From NCBI GenBank assembly GCA_905215015.1, contig CAJMOS010000007.1, forward strand, positions 1-48,573: 48,573 nucleotides of DNA. Reading direction: 5' to 3'. A program made the position numbers and the translations under genes. Below the pieces are notes generated by a model. That model had not been told where the DNA came from. It did no database searches and was given only the letters and a program-made list of their open reading frames with translations. Shown here piece after piece: positions 32,852-40,974 of this stretch; within the stretch, counting starts at the first letter, position 1; each line of letters starts with the position of its first letter. Source of the DNA: an uncultured bacterium. Lineage in GTDB: Bacteria; Spirochaetota; Spirochaetia; Sphaerochaetales; Sphaerochaetaceae.

Positions 32852-35200
32852 ATGTATCAGGTCATCAAGAGAAACGGGAAAGTCGTCGACTTCAACCTGT
32901 CGAAAATCGAGAACGCGATCCAGAAAGCTTTCGACGCGACCAACATCCAATACAACGATGACATCATCAGCCTTCTCGCCCTGAAGGCAACCAGCGACTA
33001 TCAGGAGAAGATCAAGGATGGAAAGGTGTCCGTCGAGGACATCCAGGACAGCGTCGAGACCACGCTCGCCCTTGCCGGCTACAGCGCCGTCGCAAAAGCG
33101 TACATCCTCTATCGCAAACAGCACGAGAACGTGCGTGAGGTGGAAAAGAACCTGCTTGACTACAAGAAACTGGTCAACGCCTATCTCAAGGCCGATGACT
33201 GGCGGGTCAAGGAGAATTCCACCGTCAACTATTCCATCGGAGGCCTTATCCTGTCCAACAGCGGAGCCATCACCGCGAACTACTGGCTCAGCGAGATTTA
33301 CGACAAGGAGATCGCCGACGCCCACCGGAACGCCGACCTGCACCTGCACGATCTGTCCATGCTCTCTGGGTATTGCGCCGGCTGGTCGCTCAAGCAGTTG
33401 ATCAAAGAGGGGCTCGGCGGCGTTGACGGCAAGATTTCCAGCTCCCCCGCCAAGCACCTGTCCACCCTCTGCAACCAGATGGTCAATTTCATCGGCATCA
33501 TGCAGAACGAGTGGGCTGGCGCACAGGCCTTCAGCTCGTTTGACACCTACCTTTCCGCATTCGTCAAGGCAGACCATCTCTCCTATGACGAGGTCAGGAG
33601 AAGCATCGAATCCTTTGTCTTCGGCGTCAACACGCCTTCCCGCTGGGGAACCCAGGCCCCCTTCAGCAACATCACCTTGGACTGGACCGTCCCTGACGAC
33701 CTGAAGAACATGCCTGCCATCGTCGGTGGCAAAGAACAGGATTTCACCTATGGCGACTGCAAGGCGGAGATGGACCTCGTCAACCGGGCTTTCCTCGACA
33801 TCATGATCCAGGGAGACGCCAACGGCCGAGGCTTCCAGTATCCGATTCCCACCTATTCGATCACCAAGGATTTCGATTGGTCCGAGACCCCGAACAACCG
33901 CCTGCTCTTCGAGATGACCATGAAGTACGGGACCCCCTACTTCAGCAATTACATCAACAGCGACATGCAGCCGAGCGACGTGCGTTCCATGTGCTGCCGG
34001 TTGCGTCTCGACCTGCGTGAGTTGCGCAAGAAGAGCGGCGGCTACTTCGGCAGCGGGGAGTCGACCGGTTCGGTCGGCGTCGTCACGCTGAACATGCCGC
34101 GTCTCGCCTACCTGTCCAAAGACAAGGAGGACTTCTATCACAGGCTCGACCATTTGATGGACATAGCGGCGCGCTCGCTGAAAATCAAGCGGAACACCAT
34201 CACCAAATTCATGGAGAACGGCCTCTATCCCTATACGAAACGGTATCTGGGCACGTTCAAGAACCATTTCTCCACCATCGGGTTGGTCGGCATGAACGAG
34301 GCCTGCGAGAACGCGTGCTGGATCAAAGCGGACTTGACGGACAAGAACGCGCAGGATTTTACCGCACAGGTGCTTGACCACATGCGGGAGAAGCTCTCCG
34401 ACTACCAGGAACAATACGGAGACCTGTACAACCTCGAGGCGACGCCCGCCGAGAGCACGGCATACCGCCTTGCCAAGCACGACAAGGAGCGCTACCCCGA
34501 CATCATCACCAGCGGAACCGCCGATGCTCCGTACTACACCAACAGCAGCAACCTGCCGGTGAACTTCACCGATGATGTCTTCAAGGCGATGGATATCCAG
34601 GACCGCTTCCAAGTCAAGTACACGAGCGGCACCGTCTTCCATATCTTCCTCGGCGAGAAGCTTTCCGACTGGAGAAGCACCGCGGCTCTTGTGCGCACCG
34701 TGGCGGAGAACTACCGGCTTCCCTACTATACCCTCAGCCCGACCTACTCGGTCTGCAAAGACCACGGCTATCTGGCTGGCGAGCAATGGGAATGCCCCGT
34801 CTGTCACAAGAAAACCGAAGTCTATAGCCGCATCACCGGCTACTACCGCCCCATCCAGAACTGGAACACCGGAAAGGCAGAGGAATTCAAGGAGCGCAAA
34901 GAGTACGTGATGACGCATGCGGGACAGCCACATGGGGTGCGAACGGTCCAGGAGGGCGTGACGGCAAAAAAGCTGCCTGTCGGCCAGAGCCTGCTTTTCA
35001 CCACCAACAGTTGCCCGAACTGCAAGGCCGTCAAGGCGATGCTCGACCGCAAGGGCATCCCCTACACGGCCGTCGATGCCGAAGCCAACCCGGAAGAAGC
35101 CGCCAAGCTTGGCATCCAGAGCGTGCCGGTGCTCTTTGCCGACGGCCGGCAGCTCATCGGACTGGGACCAATCCTCGGATGGGCCAACAGCCAAAAGTAA
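32852..35200 (+). CDS. nrdD: Anaerobic ribonucleoside-triphosphate reductase with fused redoxin domain
   Basis: A 782-aa class III reductase that makes deoxynucleotides without oxygen. An N-terminal ATP-cone (IKRNGKVVDFNLSKIENAIQKAF) senses ATP/dATP. The catalytic barrel follows, then the zinc site (CKDHG and CPVC) and the glycyl-radical block with Gly663 in RITGYYRP followed by NTGKAEEFKERKEY. The last ~75 residues form a glutaredoxin/NrdH-like domain with active site CPNC (C721, C724), so the reductant is covalently attached. Such redoxin-dependent NrdDs are known, in contrast to the formate-dependent E. coli type. The start at 32852 is preceded by GAGG; an upstream ATG at 32756 lies inside the leader. 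Confidence 0.95.
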   Translation: MYQVIKRNGKVVDFNLSKIENAIQKAFDATNIQYNDDIISLLALKATSDYQEKIKDGKVSVEDIQDSVETTLALAGYSAVAKAYILYRKQHENVREVEKNLLDYKKLVNAYLKADDWRVKENSTVNYSIGGLILSNSGAITANYWLSEIYDKEIADAHRNADLHLHDLSMLSGYCAGWSLKQLIKEGLGGVDGKISSSPAKHLSTLCNQMVNFIGIMQNEWAGAQAFSSFDTYLSAFVKADHLSYDEVRRSIESFVFGVNTPSRWGTQAPFSNITLDWTVPDDLKNMPAIVGGKEQDFTYGDCKAEMDLVNRAFLDIMIQGDANGRGFQYPIPTYSITKDFDWSETPNNRLLFEMTMKYGTPYFSNYINSDMQPSDVRSMCCRLRLDLRELRKKSGGYFGSGESTGSVGVVTLNMPRLAYLSKDKEDFYHRLDHLMDIAARSLKIKRNTITKFMENGLYPYTKRYLGTFKNHFSTIGLVGMNEACENACWIKADLTDKNAQDFTAQVLDHMREKLSDYQEQYGDLYNLEATPAESTAYRLAKHDKERYPDIITSGTADAPYYTNSSNLPVNFTDDVFKAMDIQDRFQVKYTSGTVFHIFLGEKLSDWRSTAALVRTVAENYRLPYYTLSPTYSVCKDHGYLAGEQWECPVCHKKTEVYSRITGYYRPIQNWNTGKAEEFKERKEYVMTHAGQPHGVRTVQEGVTAKKLPVGQSLLFTTNSCPNCKAVKAMLDRKGIPYTAVDAEANPEEAAKLGIQSVPVLFADGRQLIGLGPILGWANSQK

Positions 35201-35269
35201 CAGGAAAAAACAGCAGGACCCAAGACGGCGGAAGGGCGACCTTCCGTCGCCGCGCGTAAGGAGCAAATC

Positions 35270-35947
35270 ATGCAATTCGGTGGTTTCGAAAGACTCGACC
35301 TGGTCAACTTTCCCAGCCTGCTCGCCGCGACGGTGTTTGTCGAGGGATGCAATTTCCGTTGTCCCTACTGCCATAACGCCGCCCTGGTCGAGCGCCACGG
35401 CGACAAGATTGAAGAGGAAGAGGTTTTCGCATATCTCGACGAGAGGAAGCGGATGATCAAGGGGGTCGTGGTGACCGGTGGCGAACCGACCATCCATAAG
35501 GAGATACCGGATTTCATCGCGAAGGTCAGGGACATGGGCTTCAAGGTGAAGCTGGACACCAACGGCAACAACCCGGCCATGCTCGGACAGCTGCTGGATG
35601 ACGGCATGCTGGACTACGTGGCCATGGACATCAAGACCAGTGCCCGGAACTACCCGCTGGTCACAGGCGTGGATGCCGCCAACGTTGCCAAGTCGGTCAA
35701 GCTTCTCAAACACTGCGCAGTGCCTTATGAATTCCGCACCACCTGCGTCAAAGGACTCATCCAACCCAGCGACTTCCTGCTGATTGGAAAATGGATCTCG
35801 GGGGCGAGGACTTACGTGCTCCAGCCATTCAACCCCGAACATACGCTGGACCCCGCGTTCCATTCCTACTCGACCTACAGCGACGAAGAACTGAAACTCA
35901 TCGCCCAGCGGATGCGGGAGTTCGTGCGTGACACCAGGGTCCGCTGA
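35270..35947 (+). CDS. nrdG: Anaerobic ribonucleotide reductase activating protein
   Basis: A 225-aa radical SAM activase with CNFRCPYC (CxxxCxxC) at about residues 27-34 and the GGEP motif VVTGGEPTIHKE. It installs the glycyl radical on Gly663 of NrdD using S-adenosylmethionine. It lies 69 bases downstream of nrdD and shares its promoter. TAAGGAG lies just upstream of its start. Confidence 0.93.
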   Translation: MQFGGFERLDLVNFPSLLAATVFVEGCNFRCPYCHNAALVERHGDKIEEEEVFAYLDERKRMIKGVVVTGGEPTIHKEIPDFIAKVRDMGFKVKLDTNGNNPAMLGQLLDDGMLDYVAMDIKTSARNYPLVTGVDAANVAKSVKLLKHCAVPYEFRTTCVKGLIQPSDFLLIGKWISGARTYVLQPFNPEHTLDPAFHSYSTYSDEELKLIAQRMREFVRDTRVR

Positions 35948-36339
35948 ATAACGATGAGGCAATATGGTCTCTCTGCAGAAGGAGATTCCATCGCTTGCCA
36001 TACGAGGCAGAAAGCTTGTGACCCTTACCATCGCCCCCTACCAAGCTTTGGTAACAGTGTTGGCTTTCCAAGGCTCACCAAAAATGGAGCCAATCATTGT
36101 CCAACTCTTCCTTCCAGTCCTGGATGGTGTGCCCTGCGGAGGAGCCAAGCAGATGTATCGTCTTCCCTTTCTCCAGACGGAACTTGTCGGCACTCTTTCC
36201 TCAGGCACGCATCATGATGCAAGCCTATGTCTTTGACGCCTTCTGCAATACATTGGATTCCATCTCTTGTTGCGTGTAGCCCTGTCAAGCCTCCGGGGTG
36301 CACCACTGAAGCCGAAATGGATGATTGGGATATGGCTTG
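35948..36339. other. Gene-poor region between nrdG and rsmE, possible gene remnant
   Basis: No intact gene is supported. On the minus strand, broken frames contain protein-like pieces, for example a stretch ending in HTIQDWKEELDNDWL with stops and frame changes around it. I could not place it in a family. The region may be the relic of a lost gene; it holds no recognisable promoter or RNA. Confidence 0.35.
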
Positions 36340-36367
36340 CCATGCGTCGAAAACAACCGACGCATGG
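36340..36367 (-). terminator. Hairpin after rsmE
   Basis: CCATGCGTCG and CGACGCATGG form a perfect 10-bp stem with an eight-base loop, starting 9 bases after the rsmE stop. There is no U-tract after the stem on the minus strand; T residues occur only in the loop. Confidence 0.6.
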
Positions 36368-36375
36368 ACTTGCGC

Positions 36376-37098
36376 TCAGAGAAGGCCCATTCTGCCCATG
36401 AGGACAGCAGTTGCCGCCGAACATACGGTCTCGGTGCGGAGTATCCGGCTTCCCACAAGGATGGGTTCGTAACCCGCGTTCAAGAACAGTTTCCTTTCCC
36501 GGTCCGAGAAGCCCCGCTCCGGCCCTATGGCCATGACGACACGTCGCCCTTTCTCCACCTGCAGGGAACCCAAAGGCTGGGAGCCAATCACGTTATCCAA
36601 CAACAGCTTACGGGCTCCGGAGGGAACTTTGTCCAAGGACTCCTCTACGGTCGAGGCGAAGCGTACCTCACTGATTCCAGTCCTACCGCTCTGCATGGCG
36701 CCGTCCATCAGAATCTGCCGGTACTCGCCGGTAGTGTAGAGCTTTGCATTCTGGTAGGACTTTTCCGTCAGGTCGCAGGTGGTCAGCACGATGGTCTCGA
36801 CGCCGAGGTCGACGCACTCACGAAGGATACGGCGCATGCAAATCGGCCTGACCTGACCGACAATCAGGGTGACAGGATACATCTCCGAGGCATCCTTCTC
36901 GGTCGGGTTGAAGGAAATGCGCATTCCATCCTCGCCCATGTCAAGGATGGTGGCCAGGCCCTTGGCCCCGCCCACGATGCCCATCTGGAAGGAATCTCCG
37001 CTTTTCAGCGAAAGGATATCGCGCACGTGCACAAAACGCTCGTCGCTTGCCGGCACGAAGCCCCCCTCCGGCATCGACTCAAACAGAATCACGTTCAT
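36376..37098 (-). CDS. rsmE: 16S rRNA (uracil-1498-N3) methyltransferase
   Basis: A 240-aa SPOUT-class methyltransferase. The C-terminal knot motifs are clear: MAIGPERGFSDRER and LVGSRILRTETV, and the middle has VGQVRPICMRRILRECVDLGV. It methylates U1498 of 16S rRNA in the 30S subunit. The start follows the malQ stop by one base, so it is co-transcribed with malQ. The N-terminal PUA-like part is short, as in other family members. Confidence 0.93.
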   Translation of the reverse strand: MNVILFESMPEGGFVPASDERFVHVRDILSLKSGDSFQMGIVGGAKGLATILDMGEDGMRISFNPTEKDASEMYPVTLIVGQVRPICMRRILRECVDLGVETIVLTTCDLTEKSYQNAKLYTTGEYRQILMDGAMQSGRTGISEVRFASTVEESLDKVPSGARKLLLDNVIGSQPLGSLQVEKGRRVVMAIGPERGFSDRERKLFLNAGYEPILVGSRILRTETVCSAATAVLMGRMGLL

Positions 37099-37099
37099 C

Positions 37100-38617
37100 T
37101 CACTTTCCCGTCCTTCCGTACAGGTCGATCATCTCCCTCAGGTGGCTGACCCTCCAAGGCTCGATCTCCAGGCTTTCCAGGCGCCAGGACCAGTTCGAGG
37201 TTCCGCACGTCGACGGAACGTTCATTCTTGCCTCGGAGCCCAGCTCCAACCAGTCCTGCATCGGCAGGATCGCGTAACGCGAGGCGCTCATCAGCATGGC
37301 TCGTACCAGCTGGCCGACCACTTGCTCGTCCGGGCACTCCAAGTAGCGACGGACCTTGTCGCGCAGTCCCTCGTCCAGGCTCTGATACCACCCTTTGGTG
37401 GTGTTGTTGTCATGGGTGCCGGTGTATATCACGCTCTGCCACTCGCAGTTATGGGGCAGATAGGCGCTTGTGGCATCCAGGCCGCCCTGCCCGTCGTAAC
37501 CGAAGGCGAACTGCAGGATTTTCATGCCAGGCAGTCCGTTGGCGGTCCGTAGAGCCTCCACGTCGGGGGTGATGACACCAAGATCCTCGGCGATGAAGGG
37601 AAGCTCTGGCCCATAGACTTCGTGCAAGTGCTTGAAGAAGGAATCGCCAGGAACCTTGACCCACTTGCCCTCGCGGGCGGTCTCCGCCCCGGCGGGAACC
37701 TCCCAGCAGGCGGCAAAGCCACGAAAGTGGTCCAGACGGACCAGGTCACTGTACCGCAACGCCCCCTGGATGCGACGAGTCCACCACTGCCAGCCCTCAC
37801 GCACGTGTTCTTCCCAGTTGTACATGGGATTGCCCCACAGCTGGCCGTCTGCGGAGAACGCGTCCGGCGGCACTCCGCTGGAGACCTTCTGGTTGCCCTG
37901 GGCGTCCAGCTTGAACAGGCGGCGGTTGCACCAGACGTCGACGGAGTCTCCGGCGACAAAGATCGGGATGTCGCCGACCAGCAGCACGCCCTTCTCGTTG
38001 GCGTAGCGCTTCACCTTCAGGAACTGCACGTCGAAGAAGTACTGGATCACTTTCTCCACCAGGATCCGGTCGGCGTACTGCACCTTGACCTTGGCAAGCG
38101 CCTGGGCTTCGCGCATCTTCACTTCGCGCGGCCAGGCGGCGAACCAGCGGGAGTCCCCGTAGGCACGGCAGAGCACCGCATACAGGGCATAGTCGTCCAG
38201 CCACCAGGACTGTTCCTTGCAGAAGGAACGGAAACCAGCCAAGTCAGCCTTTTCCAAAAACGTCTTCGCGGCTTTTTCCAGCAACGGGCCCTTATACTGG
38301 CGTACAGCCCCATAGTCGACCCGCTTGGCAGCCTGTCGGGGAAGATTCAGCACGTCGTCCAGCTCCAAATACCCCTGGCTTGCCAGTTCCTTCAGGTCGA
38401 TCAAAAGCTCGTTGCCTGCAAACGAGGACCGGGCGGCGTAGGGACTGTCCCCATACCCGGTCGGACCGAGCGGCAACATCTGCCAAAGTGTCACATGGGC
38501 TTCGGAAAGCAGGTCGATGAATTGATATGCCTCTTCCCCCAGCGTTCCAATCCCCTCCCGCCCTGCGAGAGAGGAAGGATGCAGCAATACACCACAACGG
38601 CGAACCAAATGTTTCAT
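37100..38617 (-). CDS. malQ: 4-alpha-glucanotransferase (amylomaltase)
   Basis: A 505-aa GH77 enzyme that transfers maltooligosaccharide chains. The opening GVLLHPSSLAGREGIGTLG and WQMLPLGPTGYGDSPY are typical. Catalytic residues are the Asp nucleophile in LVRLDHFRG, the Glu acid/base in IAEDLG and the Asp in YTGTHDNNT. It acts in glycogen or maltodextrin use in the cytoplasm. Promoter TTGGCA-N17-TATAAG lies 9 bases before the ATG, giving a 2-3 base leader. It is divergent from carD. Confidence 0.95.
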   Translation of the reverse strand: MKHLVRRCGVLLHPSSLAGREGIGTLGEEAYQFIDLLSEAHVTLWQMLPLGPTGYGDSPYAARSSFAGNELLIDLKELASQGYLELDDVLNLPRQAAKRVDYGAVRQYKGPLLEKAAKTFLEKADLAGFRSFCKEQSWWLDDYALYAVLCRAYGDSRWFAAWPREVKMREAQALAKVKVQYADRILVEKVIQYFFDVQFLKVKRYANEKGVLLVGDIPIFVAGDSVDVWCNRRLFKLDAQGNQKVSSGVPPDAFSADGQLWGNPMYNWEEHVREGWQWWTRRIQGALRYSDLVRLDHFRGFAACWEVPAGAETAREGKWVKVPGDSFFKHLHEVYGPELPFIAEDLGVITPDVEALRTANGLPGMKILQFAFGYDGQGGLDATSAYLPHNCEWQSVIYTGTHDNNTTKGWYQSLDEGLRDKVRRYLECPDEQVVGQLVRAMLMSASRYAILPMQDWLELGSEARMNVPSTCGTSNWSWRLESLEIEPWRVSHLREMIDLYGRTGK

Positions 38618-38626
38618 AGGTCTTCA

Positions 38627-38655
38627 CTTATATCCTCTTACGTGCCTTTTGCCAA
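38627..38655 (-). promoter_or_regulatory. Promoter of malQ-rsmE with 2-3 base leader
   Basis: Minus strand: TTGGCA (38655-38650), 17 bases, TATAAG (38632-38627), nine bases, ATG 38617. No ribosome binding site fits in the leader. Confidence 0.55.
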
Positions 38656-38665
38656 TGCAGCCGAA

Positions 38666-38694
38666 TTGAGTTTTCCTCTTTTTTCATGTATACT
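38666..38694 (+). promoter_or_regulatory. Promoter of carD-ispDF with 2-3 base leader
   Basis: TTGAGT (38666-38671), 17 bases, TATACT (38689-38694), nine bases, ATG 38704. A strong sigma70-type promoter with almost no untranslated leader. Confidence 0.6.
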
Positions 38695-38703
38695 TATCCC
38701 TGT

Positions 38704-39348
38704 ATGAGCGCAACCGAGAAACAAACGGAATTCAAGATAGGACAGCACATCGTCTATCCCCTGCAGGGCGTCGGTATTGTGAAGGCTGTTCAGGAGCGTC
38801 CCTTCAACGGAGCCCCTACCCTTTACTACAACATCTACCTGAAATCGTCAGACATGACGGTCATGGTTCCTGTCAAGAAGGCATCGGAAATCGGCATCCG
38901 TGCCATTGTCAATGCCGATGAGGCAATGAAGGCCATCGAGGATATCAACTCCAAGGACGACACTGCCCCACCCTCGGATTGGAAGGACCGCTACCGGATG
39001 AACATGGACCTGCTCAAGGAGGGTTCCATCGCCTCTTTCGCCAAGGTCGTCCATTCGCTGTATGCCCGCAGCAAGGTCAAGGAGCTGCCGGTCCAAGAAC
39101 GCAGGCTTTATGAGAACGCGCTGGTCCTGCTGATCGACGAGGCCTCGTTTGCCACAGGGAAAAGCCCTGACGAAATCAAGAAAATGATTTTCTCCAAGCT
39201 GGAACCGGACCTTCCCACCAAGCAGGTCGGCATTCCGTTGCAGAAACCGATGGATGACGATGACGACGCCGATCTCGAGTCCTTCAGAGAGGACGCCGAG
39301 GCTGAAGAGGCTGACGACGACGATCGGGATGACGACGAGGAAATCTGA
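38704..39348 (+). CDS. carD: CarD-family RNA polymerase-binding regulator with acidic tail
   Basis: A 214-aa protein. The N-terminal CarD/TRCF-RID domain (KIGQHIVYPLQGVGIVKAV) binds the RNA polymerase beta subunit, and the helical C-terminal part binds promoter DNA to stabilise open complexes. The last ~30 residues are almost wholly Asp/Glu, an addition not needed by the classical family. I start at 38704, which follows the promoter. The ispD start overlaps its stop by one base, coupling transcription control and isoprenoid synthesis genes. Confidence 0.92.
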   Translation: MSATEKQTEFKIGQHIVYPLQGVGIVKAVQERPFNGAPTLYYNIYLKSSDMTVMVPVKKASEIGIRAIVNADEAMKAIEDINSKDDTAPPSDWKDRYRMNMDLLKEGSIASFAKVVHSLYARSKVKELPVQERRLYENALVLLIDEASFATGKSPDEIKKMIFSKLEPDLPTKQVGIPLQKPMDDDDDADLESFREDAEAEEADDDDRDDDEEI

Positions 39349-40148
39349 TGGCTTTCCCTCCCTTCGCCGCCATCATCACCGCCGCCGGCAAAAGCGAGCG
39401 CTTTTCCGGTGGACAGGTAAAAAAGGAATATCTTTCCATTGACGGGGAAACGGTCCTGCACAAGGCTGTTTCTCCCTTTCTTTCCTTACCCGGCATCCAG
39501 CTGGTCGTCGTCACCTGCCCTCCGGGGGAACAGAATGAATGTGCCGTCGCCTTGGGCGACCTGTTCGACCACCAGAGCGTGCCGACCATGATCTGCGACG
39601 GGGATGCCACCCGTCAAGGCAGCGTTCTGAAGGCACTCGACCTGGTCAGGAAAATCGGCATTCCGGTAGCGTACGTCGCCATCCATGACGGAGCCCGTTG
39701 CTTCGTTACCAGCGACCTGATCATCCAGACTCTCGCCACCGCAACCGTCTTTGGAGGGGCCGCTCCCGCACTGCCGGTTGTCGACGCCCCGAAGAACATC
39801 GACGAGCAAGGAATGATCGTCAGCCATCTGGACAGGCACGCGACCGTCGGCGTCCAGACTCCGCAGGTCTTCCGCTTTCCTGAAATCCTCAAGGCGCACA
39901 TGATGGTCAAGGACAACGGAAAGAACTATATCGACGATACCGAAATCTTCACCGACTGCGGCTTCAAGGTAGGTGTCTGCATGGGCGACCGCGCCAACCG
40001 TAAGATCACCTACCTCGAGGAAATTCCCAACGCCAAGGAGCAAATCGAACAGTATCTGCGAACACGGGAAAAGGGGATGGAAGCCAAGAAGGCCCACGAA
40101 GAGCTGGAAAGAGCCATCCTGGAGAGCAAGGAGCACAAGACAACATGA
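39348..40148 (+). CDS. ispD: 2-C-methyl-D-erythritol 4-phosphate cytidylyltransferase
   Basis: A 266-aa IspD. The CTP-binding N-terminus ITAAGKSERFSGGQVKKEYLSIDG, the VAIHDGARCFV block and the VGVQTPQVFRF segment are diagnostic, as is DDTEIF. It makes CDP-methylerythritol in the non-mevalonate isoprenoid pathway. A ~35-residue charged helix (REKGMEAKKAHEELERAIL) extends beyond the usual C-terminus. It overlaps ispF by ATGA. Confidence 0.93.
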   Translation: MAFPPFAAIITAAGKSERFSGGQVKKEYLSIDGETVLHKAVSPFLSLPGIQLVVVTCPPGEQNECAVALGDLFDHQSVPTMICDGDATRQGSVLKALDLVRKIGIPVAYVAIHDGARCFVTSDLIIQTLATATVFGGAAPALPVVDAPKNIDEQGMIVSHLDRHATVGVQTPQVFRFPEILKAHMMVKDNGKNYIDDTEIFTDCGFKVGVCMGDRANRKITYLEEIPNAKEQIEQYLRTREKGMEAKKAHEELERAILESKEHKTT

Positions 40149-40594
40149 GAATAGGCAGCGGGTGGGACCTGCACATCCTTGTTCCCGGAAGAAAATTGCT
40201 GTTGGGCGGCTATCAGGTCCCCAGTTCCGTCGGGGAAGCCGGACACAGCGATGGCGACGTGTTGATCCACGCCATCATCGATGCCATCTACGGAGCCCTG
40301 GCCGAGGGAGATATCGGCAGCCATTACCCGGACACCGATCCCCGCTACAAGGGAATCGACTCCAAAGAGCTGTTACGAGACACCATGGCCCGCCTAGGGA
40401 CCCATCATATCGAGAATCTGGACAGCACGGTAATCCTGCAAAGCCCAAAGCTCCGCGACCACATCGACTCCATCCGCGCGAGCCTCGCGCAGACAACAGG
40501 GCTGAGAATCGAGCAGATCTCGGTCAAGGCAAAGACCACCGAGCACCTGCTGGAAAATGCCGTCATCGCACAGGCGACCGTCCTCCTCTCCTGA
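40145..40594 (+). CDS. ispF: 2-C-methyl-D-erythritol 2,4-cyclodiphosphate synthase
   Basis: A 149-aa IspF with the metal ligands in GSGWDLH (Asp8, His10) and GHSDGDVLIHA (His42), the AEGDIGSHYPDTD block and a C-terminal VKAKTTEHL motif. It forms the cyclodiphosphate intermediate in the pathway after IspD and IspE. The overlap with ispD supports coordinated synthesis. IspF usually works as a homotrimer. Confidence 0.95.
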   Translation: MRIGSGWDLHILVPGRKLLLGGYQVPSSVGEAGHSDGDVLIHAIIDAIYGALAEGDIGSHYPDTDPRYKGIDSKELLRDTMARLGTHHIENLDSTVILQSPKLRDHIDSIRASLAQTTGLRIEQISVKAKTTEHLLENAVIAQATVLLS

Positions 40595-40615
40595 CTGAAA
40601 AAACCTTTCTCCCTC

Positions 40616-40644
40616 TTGCATAGAAAAAAGAATCCGGGTATTAT
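40616..40644 (+). promoter_or_regulatory. Promoter of tRNA-Leu
   Basis: TTGCAT (40616-40621), 17 bases, TATTAT (40639-40644), 27 bases upstream of the mature tRNA 5' end. Confidence 0.7.
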
Positions 40645-40671
40645 CAATGGCTGTCAGCCAAAAGGCGAAAT

Positions 40672-40755
40672 GCCCAGGTGGCGGAATTGGTAGACGCACT
40701 TGGTTCAGGTCCAAGCTCTGTCAAAGGAATGGAAGTTCGAGTCTTCTCCTGGGCA
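40672..40755 (+). tRNA. tRNA-Leu (anticodon CAG)
   Basis: Acceptor arms GCCCAGG and CCTGGGC pair fully, with discriminator A at 40755. The anticodon arm is CTTGG-TTCAGGT-CCAAG, giving anticodon CAG for CTG codons. A long variable arm makes it class II, and the T loop is TTCGAGT. The 3' CCA is not encoded (the genome has CCT), so CCA must be added enzymatically. Confidence 0.95.
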
Positions 40756-40760
40756 CCTAA

Positions 40761-40786
40761 GCATCCGAGCAATCGGATGCTTTTTT
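40761..40786 (+). terminator. Rho-independent terminator after tRNA-Leu
   Basis: GCATCCG and CGGATGC form a 7-bp stem with a six-base loop, followed directly by TTTTTT. Confidence 0.92.
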
Positions 40787-40939
40787 CATGTCGGTTTTGC
40801 GGGAGGTCTCGCACATCTTGGAGAAGAAGCACTCCTAAGCGGTCCTGCATGCGCTCTTCATCCATATTGTCGGTCACCGGCTTGCCGTCTTGAGACCTCT
40901 GCCTTCTTGTATTTCCGCTTCATCCCACAACCATCCGTA

Positions 40940-40968
40940 TTGAGCCAAACAGATCCTGCGCCTATCAT
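40940..40968 (+). promoter_or_regulatory. Leaderless promoter of the cation efflux gene
   Basis: TTGAGC (40940-40945), 17 bases, TATCAT (40963-40968), then GGAACC and ATG 40975. The predicted +1 is the start codon. Confidence 0.65.
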
Positions 40969-40974
40969 GGAACC

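Noticed and set aside
32831..36031. Minus-strand open frame of over 1000 codons
   Set aside because: Antisense shadow of nrdD and nrdG, with low-complexity Val/Gly/Asp content and no family match.
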